Assembly (NCBI GenBank): GCA_036897525.1
Contig: JAYMTJ010000052.1
Coordinates: forward strand, 1 to 64,000
Reading direction: 5' to 3'
Source of the DNA: Pelargonium x hortorum
Lineage: Eukaryota; Streptophyta; Magnoliopsida; Geraniales; Geraniaceae
DNA: 64,000 nt
Shown here piece by piece: positions 49,935 to 62,603 of the stretch. A program made the translations under genes and the position numbers. Under the pieces are notes generated by a model, which made no database searches, was not told the DNA's origin, and was given only the letters and a program-made list of their open reading frames with translations. Positions within the stretch are counted from its first letter, which is position 1; the number at the start of each line of letters is the position of its first letter.

Positions 49935-52900
49935 TTATCAAAGAAAGAAATCTAAGGTTCTAAGAAGGTTAGAGGTCTTAAGAACTGGAAACTTCAGGAC
50001 TTGACTTTACCCGACTTTGATTTATCCCTTTCATTTCTAGATACCATAAGAGTATACTTTTCCTTGCCAATTTCCTACCTACAACCTATACTCTATCTAG
50101 GAATACCCGGGTTTTTTGTATTTGTATCTAATCTAAAATTCATTACAAAAGACAGAAAGCACACATATTAAATAAGGGTACACAAAGACTATTCCTTTAG
50201 AGTATTTAAACCCCGACAAGCTTTCATGAAGGGGGATACCTGGAGACGAATTGAAATAGAAAATCCGTAGAAAATGAGCCCGTATTTCATTTAGCTCGTC
50301 TCTAAAGGGGTTTAGAAGCTTTGTAATAGCGAGAATAATCCGCATTATAGGAACCGGATTTCCTACTATTTATAGTCTTTCCAGGGTTTGAACTTAACTC
50401 CAGTACCTTTAATCAGAGTCCTCTAAATCCGTAGTACCGGTTTAAATTCAATAAATTTGGCTAGGCTAAATATTACAAATCCTTGAGAAATCTTTCATAT
50501 TATTAGAAACTTTTATTAAATGTTCAAATAACTTCTTTGTATACCGAAGAGTAACTACCAAGACAAGTCGATAGACATTTTGTATCTGAAACTTAAGCTC
50601 ATTCTCGCAGGGTAAAACCTTTTGATAACCAAATTCAAGGATACACTCACTGACTGCTACCTCTTCTAGAAAGACAGCATTGTACTTGTACTAAAGGGAC
50701 TTCAAAAGCTTTCTTCAATTACAAATGATTTTTTTAAGATAGCCGACTCTGCCGCTGCTACTGTTAGAACCATTAAAAGGAGTACTCTACTAGAAGCTAC
50801 TAAGGATCTGGAGTTGCCAATGTCTAAACGGAAATTCCAAAAGAAATCCTTAATTCAAGAAGTTCACTGTCTAGGGTCGACCAAAGGTTCATTTAATAAT
50901 CATTCACGAAATCCTATACTAAAGCGGATAAGGTTCTTTCAGTGAATGCCTAATATAACGAATAATTGACTGAGGATCCCCAGCTATCCTTTTTTTATCA
51001 ATGCCCGTCGATAGAAGTTATATTTAATGATATTATAATTTTGATACCTAATAAGTTAAACCAAGTCTATACGTACCATCTCATTTATTTAAGGTGGTCC
51101 AACCACTAATTATTCTAAGACTCTAACATTCGGTACAGCTATCAATACAGGGCTCAGTGTTGCGCTTCCTAAAGGTGACCAATGTCCAAATCAATCACTT
51201 TTTTTGAACTAGAAAATCCTCCTATTCAATCAAGTGTTCTAACCAGTCCATTAAACTAGGAAGCTACAAATACTTGTTCTAATGACATTGACGGTACAGA
51301 ATCTCCTATCATATAGGATAGATAGGAATCCTCTCTTACCGCGAATACTACTACTTAATGCTAATATAGTAAATTAGTCCAGACTTCTCTTTCTCTAAGC
51401 GGAGCTTCAATTCAAAGACTCCCAATTTCTTATCAAGTAAACTCTTTTCCTTATTTGTGATTGAGTTCTGAACCGGAGTCTTATTGAAATGAAAAAAAAT
51501 CTGTACCTTTCAAAAGTGTGGATACCTTTTCGTTAAATTTCTTCTACACACTTTCTCTTATAGGAATGGGGCACTCCTGTAGAAGAGAAGGAGACTCCGA
51601 AAAATGAATGAATACAAAATTGAGAATATGACTCAATTTACGTAGTTTCTCAATTTCATAAAAGGTCTTGGCTAGCGCTCCTTTCTTTAATAAAATAGGA
51701 GACATAAGAAAAGAGCCCTTACTCGAATTCCGACTCTTTAGGTTAGGATCTAAGTTTTCTTGTATAATTGCCCGCATTTCAATCAAAATATTGAGAGGAG
51801 TTAGAGCAGTCTATTTTTTTACTTGAGGGATTCCGGGGTTATAAAAGGGAGAGTTAGAGGTAGGACAACAACTCCCTGACTGGAATTTAAAAAACAAGTA
51901 CTTGAGAAACCACCTCATGGCAAACCAACCCCTTTCCCTGTGTTTAACCCATGCGGAGATAGTCCCACGGGCGCTTTTCTAAATTGACTTCGGATTTTAT
52001 ACACAAAAAAACCGTAAGGGATTTGTTATACAGTCATAAATGACCCTAAATTGCCGGGGATAAAGTTAACCCTATGTCACAATCTTTACTTTAACAAGTA
52101 ATGGGCGCTCTAGTAAAACCTAAATGAAAATACTGCACAAGACAAATTTTAAGTATAGGAATGAATATCCAGTGGATACTCCTATATACAATACAATTTA
52201 AGAGAGGGCCTACAAAATAGATTAGAAAAGGGAGAGTATTTGAGAACCTTGCTAAAAATAGGGTGTTTGGGCTAGCTTCGAAGTACCCGGGATAACCATA
52301 ATGGTGAAAGGAAAGGACGCTCGTATACCGACATCGTTGTGTTCCTGTAGTCTGAAGGGGAACCCATTTTTAGGGAGTCCTCGCTACACAAGCTCACTCG
52401 ATTTGTAATAATACTTTACTTGAATTAATTCAATTTCTCGTTGAGTGAAGAACTCCTGCTTCACTTTATATACAGAGTTTAGGTGTAAAAAAAATTAACA
52501 TCATAAGGCTGAAGAGTATTTTACTTTTTAATCGGCTGTATTACTTAAATAAAGGTCTTTATTCTTTTAAAATTTCTATTGGATATGCTAGTAGTTTCCT
52601 AACTAATCATTTTAACCAGATAAATTGACTTAGTAGCTCTGGATGGAGCAGCTTCAGAAGTCTAATATAGAATCCGGATCATTTAGTTGCAGCATTATCT
52701 TACCTTTTAACTGCGGGAGTTCTAGAGTCATAACCTTTTTTTTGTAGAGGTTATCCTATATTCAATTCAGTATTTAAAAGTTTTTCTAAATCTAAATAAG
52801 TAACCTAAGATTAAGACAAAGGTATAAAAAAAAAGCCCTTTAAAATAAGCAGCTTGTAGTACAAGAATTTCCAGCTCGAAACGTAAAAAATTTCTATATA

Positions 52901-53464
52901 AGTGATTTCATTCTCCGTTTATTAAATAGTCAATAATACAGGAATAAAAAAGTGCGACTCTAGTATATGTCAAGGGTTACTACCAAGAGCTTGGAGTGTC
53001 TTCGTAAGGAAATGGGCCAAAATTACAAGCAAGAGGGTTGGTTAAATGGAGTCCTGGAAATACCCTAGCAGATTAGTTACTGCAGAAGAGAAAAATCCCT
53101 TGTATCAAATCAAGTCCCCAAAGGGATACCAGTAAGCAGGTAGGTAAAAGAGGAGACTCTCAGACTCGGGAAAACCGCCTGGATCGCTGGATAAAAAAAA
53201 AGACTATGAACGATCCTTAAGCTGTGTTTTGTCCTAGGATTCCGCTATATTAGAAACTAGGGTCTACCTCACTACGGAAGGAAGATTCGAATTAACATGA
53301 TAATGAAAAGACTATCCTATTATAACGACCCTCCTAATTCTAATTGAATAAATGACCCTATTAAAGAGTCTCCCGAGGGGTAAGATTGCCTAGGAATTTT
53401 AGTCATAAAAAGAATTTTTCTATGTTAAAGACAAACTTTTGGACAGATAATTAATGGCGGATTG
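49935..53464. other. Gene-free AT-rich stretch
   Basis: No gene recognised. The minus-strand frames at 50,133-50,345 and 51,544-51,786 carry no known motif. A minus-strand tRNA-like string at 51,190-51,265 is discussed in the findings. GGGATTCC occurs at 51,827-51,834. Confidence 0.6.
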
Positions 53465-53485
53465 AATCACTTAGATAAAGAATTA
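53465..53485 (+). repeat. 21-base exact repeat, copy B
   Basis: Identical to 35,758-35,778, with TGGCGG upstream at a slightly different distance (4 versus 8 bases). Confidence 0.8.
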
Positions 53486-56400
53486 ATTTAATTCTCGAAA
53501 CGGAACACTATTAATCTTCACTGGTACTCTCTTGAAAGTATGAACACTATTAAGATTAAGATAAGACTGCTGGGCGACAGTTGATCCGCGTTTTTTTTAG
53601 AGATTGAACACTGACAACTCAAAGTATAAAAGTCTATTTGATAAGGAATAGGTTCAAGTCCCCAAATAGAACAAGAAAGTGTTCTTTAAAAAATTTGAGA
53701 TGACAATAAAAAAAAGAGTCAAGTCAGGCTATGGTACTTTTTTTTTTTTACTTTGTAAAGGAGTCGCAGGTAAGTGCCGATTTAAGTAGAGGACTTCCCT
53801 TTTCACTACCCCATTATTGCCGAGTTTAAGTCATTTTTTATTCAGTATTTTGGTATAACGTCAATTTGGTGACGGATCAATTACAAGTAGCTTAGCTCGG
53901 TCGGAACTTCAAAGATTCTTAGTGACTAATTACAAATTACAAATTCTGGAAAAGGGATACAAGGACCCACCGGACTAAAAATCTCAGGAACACCTTGTGA
54001 ATCATAAAATATGGGATCGTTTTTCTTAACTCTCTGGGTTGACTGTCAATCTTGCTTAAGTAATTCGTATCCTCGTGGACAAGGAGCTACAGACGCTAAT
54101 AATGAATAATGAACGAATCTCCGATTTGAACCAGGAACCCCCTATCTTAAGTATTACTATGTTCTAAGAGACTAGAAAATCCTGCGCTGCTGTTCACATT
54201 ATAAGGAGTTTATGGAAGCAACAAAAGTAGTCATTACTGTACAGATGCAATTTAGACTAGATATTCTTAAATTGTCATAATATAAATTAATATTTGTATC
54301 GGGGTAGCTTTAGGAAAAAAAAGAAGTTATTAAATGGTCTATATAAATTTTAGTGTCAAAGCGAGGTTAAATAAGGATTACTTCAAAAAGGGGTATCATA
54401 TGGGAAAACCCAGTTTAGGGGCTATGACCGTAAATAGGGCCCCTACCTATAGCTGATATTGTGTAGGATCAAGTTACAGAATTCCTTTCTCTTTGCTGAA
54501 AAGGGGATATCCCTGCATTGCTTAATTCTCTATTGAGTTTTTGTTTGCTAACTACGAGGCTGATACGGATACTAGCAATTTGAACTAAAGTTTCTTTGTT
54601 ACGTAAATTTCTGTCTATTTGAGTCCCTTTTTTATACTGTTAAGATAACGAAAAAGTATCGGAAAGAAAGAACTCGTTTTTGAAATATTACGCAGAAAAC
54701 CAGCTTATTGATGGTAATAGTACAAAGATAAGGACTCCTTTGGGGCCTTTAAAATTGAGTTCAATTCTAGTTTAATAATATTCCCTAATTTTATCGGATA
54801 AATTTAGTAGTAGATAGACTGGGATACTTTATAGAGTCTACTACCCAGATTTTAAGATTCTTGTACAAGTAAATTAAAGCTAAAATGACTTCAAACTAAA
54901 AAAACTTCGTTAACATCTGTAAAAATAATTGCTATAAAAAAAAGTTTTAACTTACTCTTCTATTCAAGGATTCCTTGTGCGTACAAGTTTGTATATTATA
55001 CTACCCTTTTTTGATTCCTCGATAACCTGAAGTATCCTAGTGGAGTACTACTAGGGGCTTAAGATAAGATAGAGGACCTTATTCCAGTTCTAACAAATCT
55101 TCTTACTTAGGTCCCGGTCCCGGCCAACTACTGCAATTCAAACAGGATCCTAACCATAAGGTACTCAACTCTAAAGATATTGAACTCAAACCACACTTTC
55201 TTCTAATCTGCTGGAAAGAAAGTCTGCAATCAATAGCTCTAGTTATAGTAATTAGGGATATATACTCTAGGATTCTTAGTAAGTACACCTAAACCAAACT
55301 AATAAACCACATCCTTAAGGAATCCACTAGCTCTTTCAAGAAACACATTCATTGCAGGACCAAAACTACAAAGCAACCTTATCCACCGAGCAACTAAGTA
55401 TCTCCAATCTCCTTGACCGACAGCTCCGACTAGGCATTCCTTGACCTATAAACTCTAGATAAGAGTAACGTAACCTCGAGGAATAAAAAAACTTAATATA
55501 GAAAAGACTCAATATGCTGGTAGTCAAAAACTGAGTATAAAAACCGTTGATTTCGCTTTTATTTATATTGAAAATCTGAGTGGTAAAAAAAGGTCTAATT
55601 AGAATTCTGGGCTGATGTCCTTGGTTCAAGTCGCACTCAGGGTGGGAACCGCGCCGGGAGGAACCCTTATAATACGGATTTCTTAAAGTTTGATACGGCA
55701 ATCAAAAAAAGGTAGTCTATGTTTTTACTACTTTCTGAAAGCGCACTTTATAGAAACGTTGTATTCGATTACAAGGTGCTTGTTTTATCGGAAGAGAGAG
55801 CCTTATTATGGTATGTCATTCTTTAGTTGCACTTCCGAAAAGGTTTAATTTAACAGGCTTAAATCAAAGTACCAACTTATTGATAGCAAATCCATCATAC
55901 AGGAGTACCCCGTAAGAGTAAGATAATTATAGAAACCCATAGTATTTATAAGCAGTAAAACTAATTTAATTGTATATCAGACCCCTTTTGTATGTTACGA
56001 AGTGTGTGTGCCCTAACAATCTGTCCTCCCTACTACAGCCAAGAGAAACCTTGAGTTTTGTGTTGAATTCTTTAGCGCGCAACCAACCCTTCTCTTTAAT
56101 ATGCTGCAAAACGATTACTATAGAAATAAAGGGGGTTGAGACTTTTGCGAAATGGATAACCTATAACATACTTCACATCTAAATGACTGCATATCTGGCT
56201 TAGTGGATTTGCTTTTAATTTCTCTTTAACTCTAGGCCAAAAAAGAATAACAGTCTGTATAGGATTGCACTGCTTTGACCCTTTACTTACATAAAGTTCC
56301 TCGCTTAAACCACGGCACAAGGGATGCTGAGAATGCTAAGGTAGCTGCTTTAGTACAAAAAAAAGACTCGGAGCTTGTCAATATGAAGTAGTACTTACTA

Positions 56401-58491
56401 TAAGTGTAGGACATAAATAATCATGAATTAGCGCAGGACTTCCTCAGAGTTACCTTTAAAGGGGTTCCCAGGATACCCTTTTCTTAATAAAGTCCCTTTT
56501 TGAAAAAAAAAATCCTAAATAAATTAAATACCAAGCTCCCGATTGAGTTAGAAGGTGTTCTGTATAAAGTATGTATATTTGGCAGCTGTTGTCTGAGCTA
56601 TACAGGGTTCCTGAGGTTTATCCAATTGTAAAAGTCGGTGTTTGCTTGAGTCAATTTCATTTCCAATAGTAGGTTCCTGTCTTAACTATAAGTAGTAGAA
56701 TAGAAAGGAAGGTTTTTCAAAATAGGTATAATACTTTTAAAGTCCGCTTGTTCTAAAAGGCAATATTAATTAATTAAATAGGGTTGAATCTTTAACAAAT
56801 CACTAAGGAATCCCTGACAGGAGGAACTCTTTAGCATATAAAGCAAGGAAACCCGGCCCTTTGTAGAAACTCAATTCTTTCTTATATTTCTTTAAGTACC
56901 CTCTAAATGACTCGTTCGCCAAACAAAGATTGATATATTATTAAACCGTGCTGCTATCCAAACAAGCACTAAGGAAATATAGGACCATAGCTAATAAAAA
57001 GGCAGTACCTTAGAGGGCCCCTGCATTGACATTCCCAGAAAAATTCTCATAGATTATATAAATTCTAATTGGAGCAACCGGGTTTTAACTGAATTCACGA
57101 ATTGCTCTTTTCTTTATGGATCAAAGAGGTATCCCTTTACGTTACGAGAAAGCCCCTGTATGTAAAGTTCAGGATCTCTTCTTAATGACAAAACCTCATA
57201 AGGATAACTGTTTAAGACTCAAATTCGATGGGATTATAAAACGCCTGTCAGCTACAAAAAATAGGTTTAGAGTAATTCAATTTTAGACTTAGGTTTCCAA
57301 AGCAAAGGAGTGAAAGTATAGAGTAAGAAACAAAGCTATTTACTAGATTTTGATAAGAATATCTAAATAGGGGTCGCTAACCTTAAGTACAACTTACGTA
57401 TCAGTCAAAGAGGCCAACCTCAACCTTTTTTTAGAGTAAGTTAATAATGAGATTAAATAAAGTTTTTGGGTGAAACAGAGAAATAGAAACAAAATCGGAA
57501 AAGATATAAAGATACGCGAAAGCCCCTATATTGCAAAATAAATACAAAAACCTAACTGAACAAATATAGCTAGAAAGCCCTTTATGTAAGCGGGCCCGTG
57601 GGAAAGAGCGTCTATTTTAAGTTACAAATCCTCGTTACTATTCCTTATTATGTAATGAAGGAACCCTGTTTGTTTAGAGTCAGTAGAATTGTATAGAAAA
57701 AGACTTTTACAAAACTAAACGAGTAACCCGTACTTTAGAAGCTCCCTTCGAAAATTACGGGCGGGTATTCCTTAACTATATTTTACATTTTATCAAAACC
57801 CTTAAATTAGAAACTAAAGCTTCTTGTCATGAATAAGTTTTAAACGGAATTTGGGATTAGTACTCAACTCAAAAAAGGAAAACCTGAGCTCAGTTTAGTA
57901 AGGATTCTTGGTCAGGCAATTTGTTAAGACTTAGTTAGGGTTTCCTGAAGTGTTCTTGTGCTAGGCCCCTTTTTAGTATACTTCGATAAAATACCCAGGA
58001 TTGCCTTTCCTTTCGTTCGGACATTCTTTCTTTTTAAAGCTACTTGAGTGCCTTACCCTTCCCATTTTAAAAAGCCTAAAAAAATGTTTATATAAGGATT
58101 ATAAAAGCAATACCTTACGCCCAAAAAAAAGAATAGGTTGTTCAAGCTTTGTTATACTGAAATGAATAGTAATAACTAAGAGTAGTCGTACTCTTTTATT
58201 TAGGGACGAGTGCGCAGAGCGGGAGTTTTCGAAGAAGGAATCCCGGAATATTGCTCAGCCTTTCATTTTATAAAAATTCCGTTTTTCACCCCCGAATGAG
58301 AATTTCACTAATCTCGGGTAATCTTCAAGAGTCGCTGATCCTAGAAAAACTCTCAGTAAGATATCCAAAATTGAATTTATAACATTTTTATATACTATAC
58401 TATTTCAGCTAATACACTCTCTAAAAATAAGTCAACTTTTCATAACGAACTAGACTCACCGAGGATTTCCTCCACCTTTGTCCAATTATTC
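53486..58491. other. Gene-free stretch with GC-rich patches
   Basis: No gene recognised. AATAATG is doubled at 54,098-54,111. GC-rich patches lie at 55,110-55,125 (GGTCCC repeated twice) and 55,638-55,666. A 111-codon minus-strand frame at 55,366-55,701 covers the second patch but has no known motif. A T-run of about 12 lies near 53,738-53,749. Confidence 0.6.
56604..56621 (+). repeat. GGGATTCC mini-motif, variant
   Basis: AGGGTTCCTGAGGTTTAT, the 30,047-30,065 form minus one base. Confidence 0.6.
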
Positions 58492-58551
58492 GTTACATAG
58501 GACTTGAACCTGCGTCCGTTCGGTTAATCTGCCAACTGAGCTACACACTCC
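58492..58551 (-). pseudogene. trnK: Mitochondrial-type trnK remnant, anticodon arm deleted
   Basis: On the minus strand it reads GAGTGTGTAGCTCAGTTGGC, then AGATTAACCGAACGG, then ACGCAGGTTCAAGTCCTATG. The D-arm (TAGCTCAGTTGG) and T-arm (GCAGGTTCAAGTCCT) are those of plant mitochondrial tRNA-Lys (GGGTGTATAGCTCAGTTGG...), and TTAACC-AA-GG-CGCAGG matches its region after the anticodon. About 12 bases are missing, covering the 5' side of the anticodon stem and most of the anticodon, and the acceptor 3' strand no longer pairs. It therefore cannot be charged. It differs from the chloroplast trnK at 15,400, which lacks this sequence. A tRNA-Asn origin is a weaker alternative. No gene flanks it. Confidence 0.75.
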
Positions 58552-61500
58552 GAAAAGGAAGCTTTCTATTTCAGTACCTATACTTCTTTACTTCCTTAAC
58601 TCTTAAAGCTTTACCGAGACTCGTAAGAAAACAGATCGGAGTACATTGTCTCTTTAGCTACAGACTTTCAGGAAAGGTCATGAGATCAAATCTTACACTC
58701 AAACACAAGCACATTCCTCCTCACTTTGGTTCAGATCCAAGCTATAACGATTCCTCTGAACTTAGTTCAGGCGGATCACATTATTCACACACCCCTGTGC
58801 TGACTAATAAAATGATAGGAATGGGTCTAGAAATTACCTTATATTCTCTATTTCTCTTCTCGTTGTTACAAGAAACTCAAACAATGGTTTTTTTAGAGAG
58901 AAAAGTGCCGTCATAGGCTTGCAATTATTACTTTTTAGTAGTATCAAAAGAAAGATCGTAGATTCAAGTGTCGAGCGATCCCACTTTAGGCAATCCTAGA
59001 AGCATTCTTTTACTGTAATTAAAGGGGTACCCGTCCATACCATATTCTACGGAAACATACTGGTTTTACAAAATAAAGTCAAGTTTTTTTGATCCGATTT
59101 TAGAATAAGGGAATTTATTCCTTATGCTCTACAACCCCCTTCTAGCTCCAAAAAAAGGATTTGGTTAAAAAGGAAAATATCTCTTCAGTACTAGGTTCTA
59201 GAGTTGGGGTACTTTTTGAGAAAGCAAACTATTACGCATAAAGGAGCTCTTTCTCTTTACTAGCTTTATAGGAATGCATTTCTAAACTTCTTCTGGCTTC
59301 TTTTGAAAATCCTGCTTTAATTAAATACGTCTTCAAAATGAGGTGTAACTCTAAATAGAAAAACTTTTCTTATGTTCTTACATCTAGTATCGGGTCTAAC
59401 TCTTTTTTAGTTGAATAAGTCAACAAAAGGGAAGAATTCCTCCGCTGTGTGAGAGCTCTCCAATAGCATTTCCCTAAACTCAATTTTGAACTTCTATTCT
59501 TTACTTTAGGGGAACCCGGGGCTTTCCTTACTTATATGGTGAGATTCTTGAGTAAAGTAAGTAAAATAAGTTAGGTAACTAAATGTATTTATTAAAGGAA
59601 TAAACTCCTCAAGTCAAGAACTGAATTGAATCTAGTAAAACTCCTTCTCGTAATTACAAAGCACTAAAGCTATACCTTTTTGACTCTTTCTACATTCCTT
59701 GTCTAGTTAAGCAGCTAACCTCTAAAAGAATACCTGACAAGAGTCAAGCTAAAGCTCACCCTTAGTTCTTTCTACATATGTCCTTACCGGAAAAATGACT
59801 TTAGCTTTAGGGAATGGAAAACAAGGGAACAGGCAAACCCCTTTCTTTATAGAGCTACCTTAACACTTCAATTTCAGGAATAAACTACTCTCCTACTAAA
59901 CCCCCTTTATAACACTTTCTTTATCTTATTGAAAATGTTTCACTTATAAGTACATGTTTCCTTAGTAACACAAGCATCTCCTCTTTTTTTATTAAGAATA
60001 ACTAATCCTAATTCTTTAGCAACTCTTACTGAAACTCAAAAGCGCTAGATAAAACGGTTTTTGCTTTGTGCCTTGTCAAAACTAGGCGTCTAAGACGGGG
60101 ATTCTTTTCCCTGTTTATATAGGACTCCTTCCTCACTCTAACGGGGCAATTAGAAGAGTACTGTGTCTTTTGCACACTTAGCTTGAAGCATCCCAAACCT
60201 GACCTTTTGAGTGTGATAATGACCTCCTTATGAGGCTCCGATTCTGGGAGTTGTTTCCCTATTGTCACTTTGTTACCTCACTTAAACGGGGGAATTTCAG
60301 AAGTACTAGAAGCCTTTTTTTCTTACGCATAGCTCTGTAAGCCGTGCTTTATTCCCGATATTTGCTAACTTTAGTTAATTGACTAAGACTTTCTAAGCTA
60401 CTTACGAGAAACTCAAATGCTCATGCCTATCAACTAAATAGAGACTGACTATCCATCTACAAAGAAAAGGGAGCCAAGAGACTTCCACGAAAAGCAACCT
60501 TTTCTAAACTGAGACACCAAATTGGCAATATACCTAAGTTAGGGACTTCCTTGAAAGAGTTCACGTAATTTAATACTTAATAGCAGCTTACGTACTTTTG
60601 ACCTATCAAAGCAGCAATGCTTCTAATAAAGCTAGGGGGCTCTTAAGACTTAAGTAGAGGGTTCGAACCAATGAATTCTAATTAGTTTTTGATTGATACA
60701 CAAGAAAAGCACTCCTAATTTATTTAAGATACTACAACTACAGATTTTAGCTACGCTTATTGACTTCTTTTATCAAAGTTTATTTAAAACAATTAGGGAA
60801 GCTAGACATTCTTTGAAAAGGCTTTTAGAAATCCTATATATATATTAGTAAGCATTACTGGTAGGAAAAAAAGACTATTCGCATTTTTCTAAGGGCTATT
60901 AAGTCCCAAAGCTAGTCCTTCCTCATAACCTTAAAACCACTCTTTCATCTTCACCTAAGAGCCTCAGCTTGCCTTAACCTGACACCTCTCATTCTTATAA
61001 CCACTCTTGAATACGAAGTGAATACATAAACAGATAGATTATAACCGAACTCTAAAGTCTAACCTTCTCAGCCCAACATGTCAGCCTTAATAAAACCCAA
61101 CTTATATGCTTGAGAGCCTTAAACTCAACCAGTAATCTCCTAACTACTAAGTACACACCCACCTTTGAAAATGCCAATCGTAGGAACACTCCCATCCCTT
61201 GTAAACCCTCCGCTTACTGAGAACTGTAAACCCTAACCATTTAAGCACCAACATAGGTTGAGTTAGTTCGCTAAAGACTCCTCTTGGAGATTGACTCTAA
61301 TAGTATCTTGTTCTTCATCCGAAATCTAAGCTGCTAAGGATGTAAATACCCTAAATCCACTCGATCTCTAGTATGCCCAGGTCCGTACTGTTGAAGGTGC
61401 TGCTAACTCTAAACCCTGGTCAGACTCTCATCTAAGGAACACACATGCTTTTCCTGAACCAGTCAATTCATGTACTTGCCTCTTGCCCCTCTTATCTTAA

Positions 61501-62540
61501 TGAGTTGAAAGCTTGTTCTTGTCTGCTAATGGTACTGAATATAGAGAATCTTTGTTAGGACTGAACCGATAAAGGGTGACTGTTGAAGCATGGTATTAGG
61601 TGAATAGAATAGAGATCCTGAAAGAGAGTTGATTCAACATACCTAACTATGCCAAGGTTGTTGGTATGAGACTATGCTCAGTCGGTACTGCTGGGTTCCC
61701 TTCAATACCCGGGAATAAAGATGAAATTCTCCTTGAGTTCTATCTTATTCTTTAGTTCTACCCCTTACAGGATTCCCTCTCTAGTCTTCCTAAACCCAAC
61801 GCCATTCAAACAAAGAACCCAACAAAACTCTAAAGCAACAAATGACTGTGCTATCAAAGTACCAAGGAAATCTCCGATAGATGGTGGAGAGTCTTAGGAT
61901 TAGTGAATAAGAAACCGTAGGTAAGCTTGCTTACATTCCAAACCTATAGTATAGAAGATCTTTCCTTATACATCATATAGGTTATAGGTATTGATATTCA
62001 TACTAGGAATAATTCGGTTTCTAGCTTATTACCCTTTAACCAAAATATTGGATCTAATGGAGCCCCTATTTCTTTCATATAGAATTCAAAATGAGTATCC
62101 GGGCTACTTAGTTTAGAACCTTGATTAGTACTCATAGAATTCCCTGCGATTCTAAGGGGCTAAAAACACCCAACCCAAGCTTGCCTTTATAAATATCCTC
62201 TATTAAAGGAAAATCCTTTATTACACAAATCTGACTCATTTTTTGAAAGACTTCACTTACCATGTTACTTATAACCGATACCTTTTAGCTACAACCTGCT
62301 TTATTAGCCATACCTATCCTTTGCTTACTTATGAAAGCCCCCCTTATTTATGTATTATTACCTGCTAAACAAGATTTCTTGTGCTTCCCTGGCAAAATCC
62401 TAAAGCCTTAATTTACTAAGCAGAAGGAACCCTTACTAAAAAAAGTAAGGAGAGATGAGAGAAGCTTTTTAGTATAATTATAGAGTACTTACTACCAAGA
62501 CCGAGAAATACCTTTCTTCTGCACTTTCCTTGCAATACAA
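58552..62540. other. Gene-free stretch, partly C-skewed
   Basis: No gene recognised. The 78-codon frame at 58,680-58,916 and the 80-codon minus-strand frame at 60,026-60,268 have no known motif. Bases 60,900-61,480 are rich in C and poor in G on the plus strand and share short strings with 47,880-48,030 (for example AATCTCCTAAC). A TA run lies near 60,836-60,845. Confidence 0.6.
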
Positions 62541-62568
62541 AAACTCCTTTGCGAGGAGGCACTTGTTT
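62541..62568 (+). repeat. 28-base exact repeat, copy B
   Basis: Identical to 41,696-41,723. It abuts the strong hairpin at 62,567-62,603, overlapping its first bases. Confidence 0.9.
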
Positions 62569-62603
62569 CTACATCTAGAGGTTAAATTCCTCTAGATGTA
62601 GAA
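62567..62603. other. 15-base perfect hairpin
   Basis: TTCTACATCTAGAGG (62,567-62,581) pairs perfectly with CCTCTAGATGTAGAA (62,589-62,603) around the seven-base loop TTAAATT. A stem this long is very unlikely by chance in 64 kb. It could stabilise or process an RNA 3' end, or be a footprint of a hairpin element or of template switching. There is no T-run after it and no gene before it. Confidence 0.9.

Noticed and set aside
52952-52958. GTGCGAC, the usual 5' end of a group II intron
   Set aside because: No intron domains, no domain V downstream and no exon before it. A seven-base match alone is not evidence.
54110-54150. Minus-strand CCTGGTTCAAATCGG, resembling a tRNA T-arm
   Set aside because: No D-arm or acceptor stem at the right distance.
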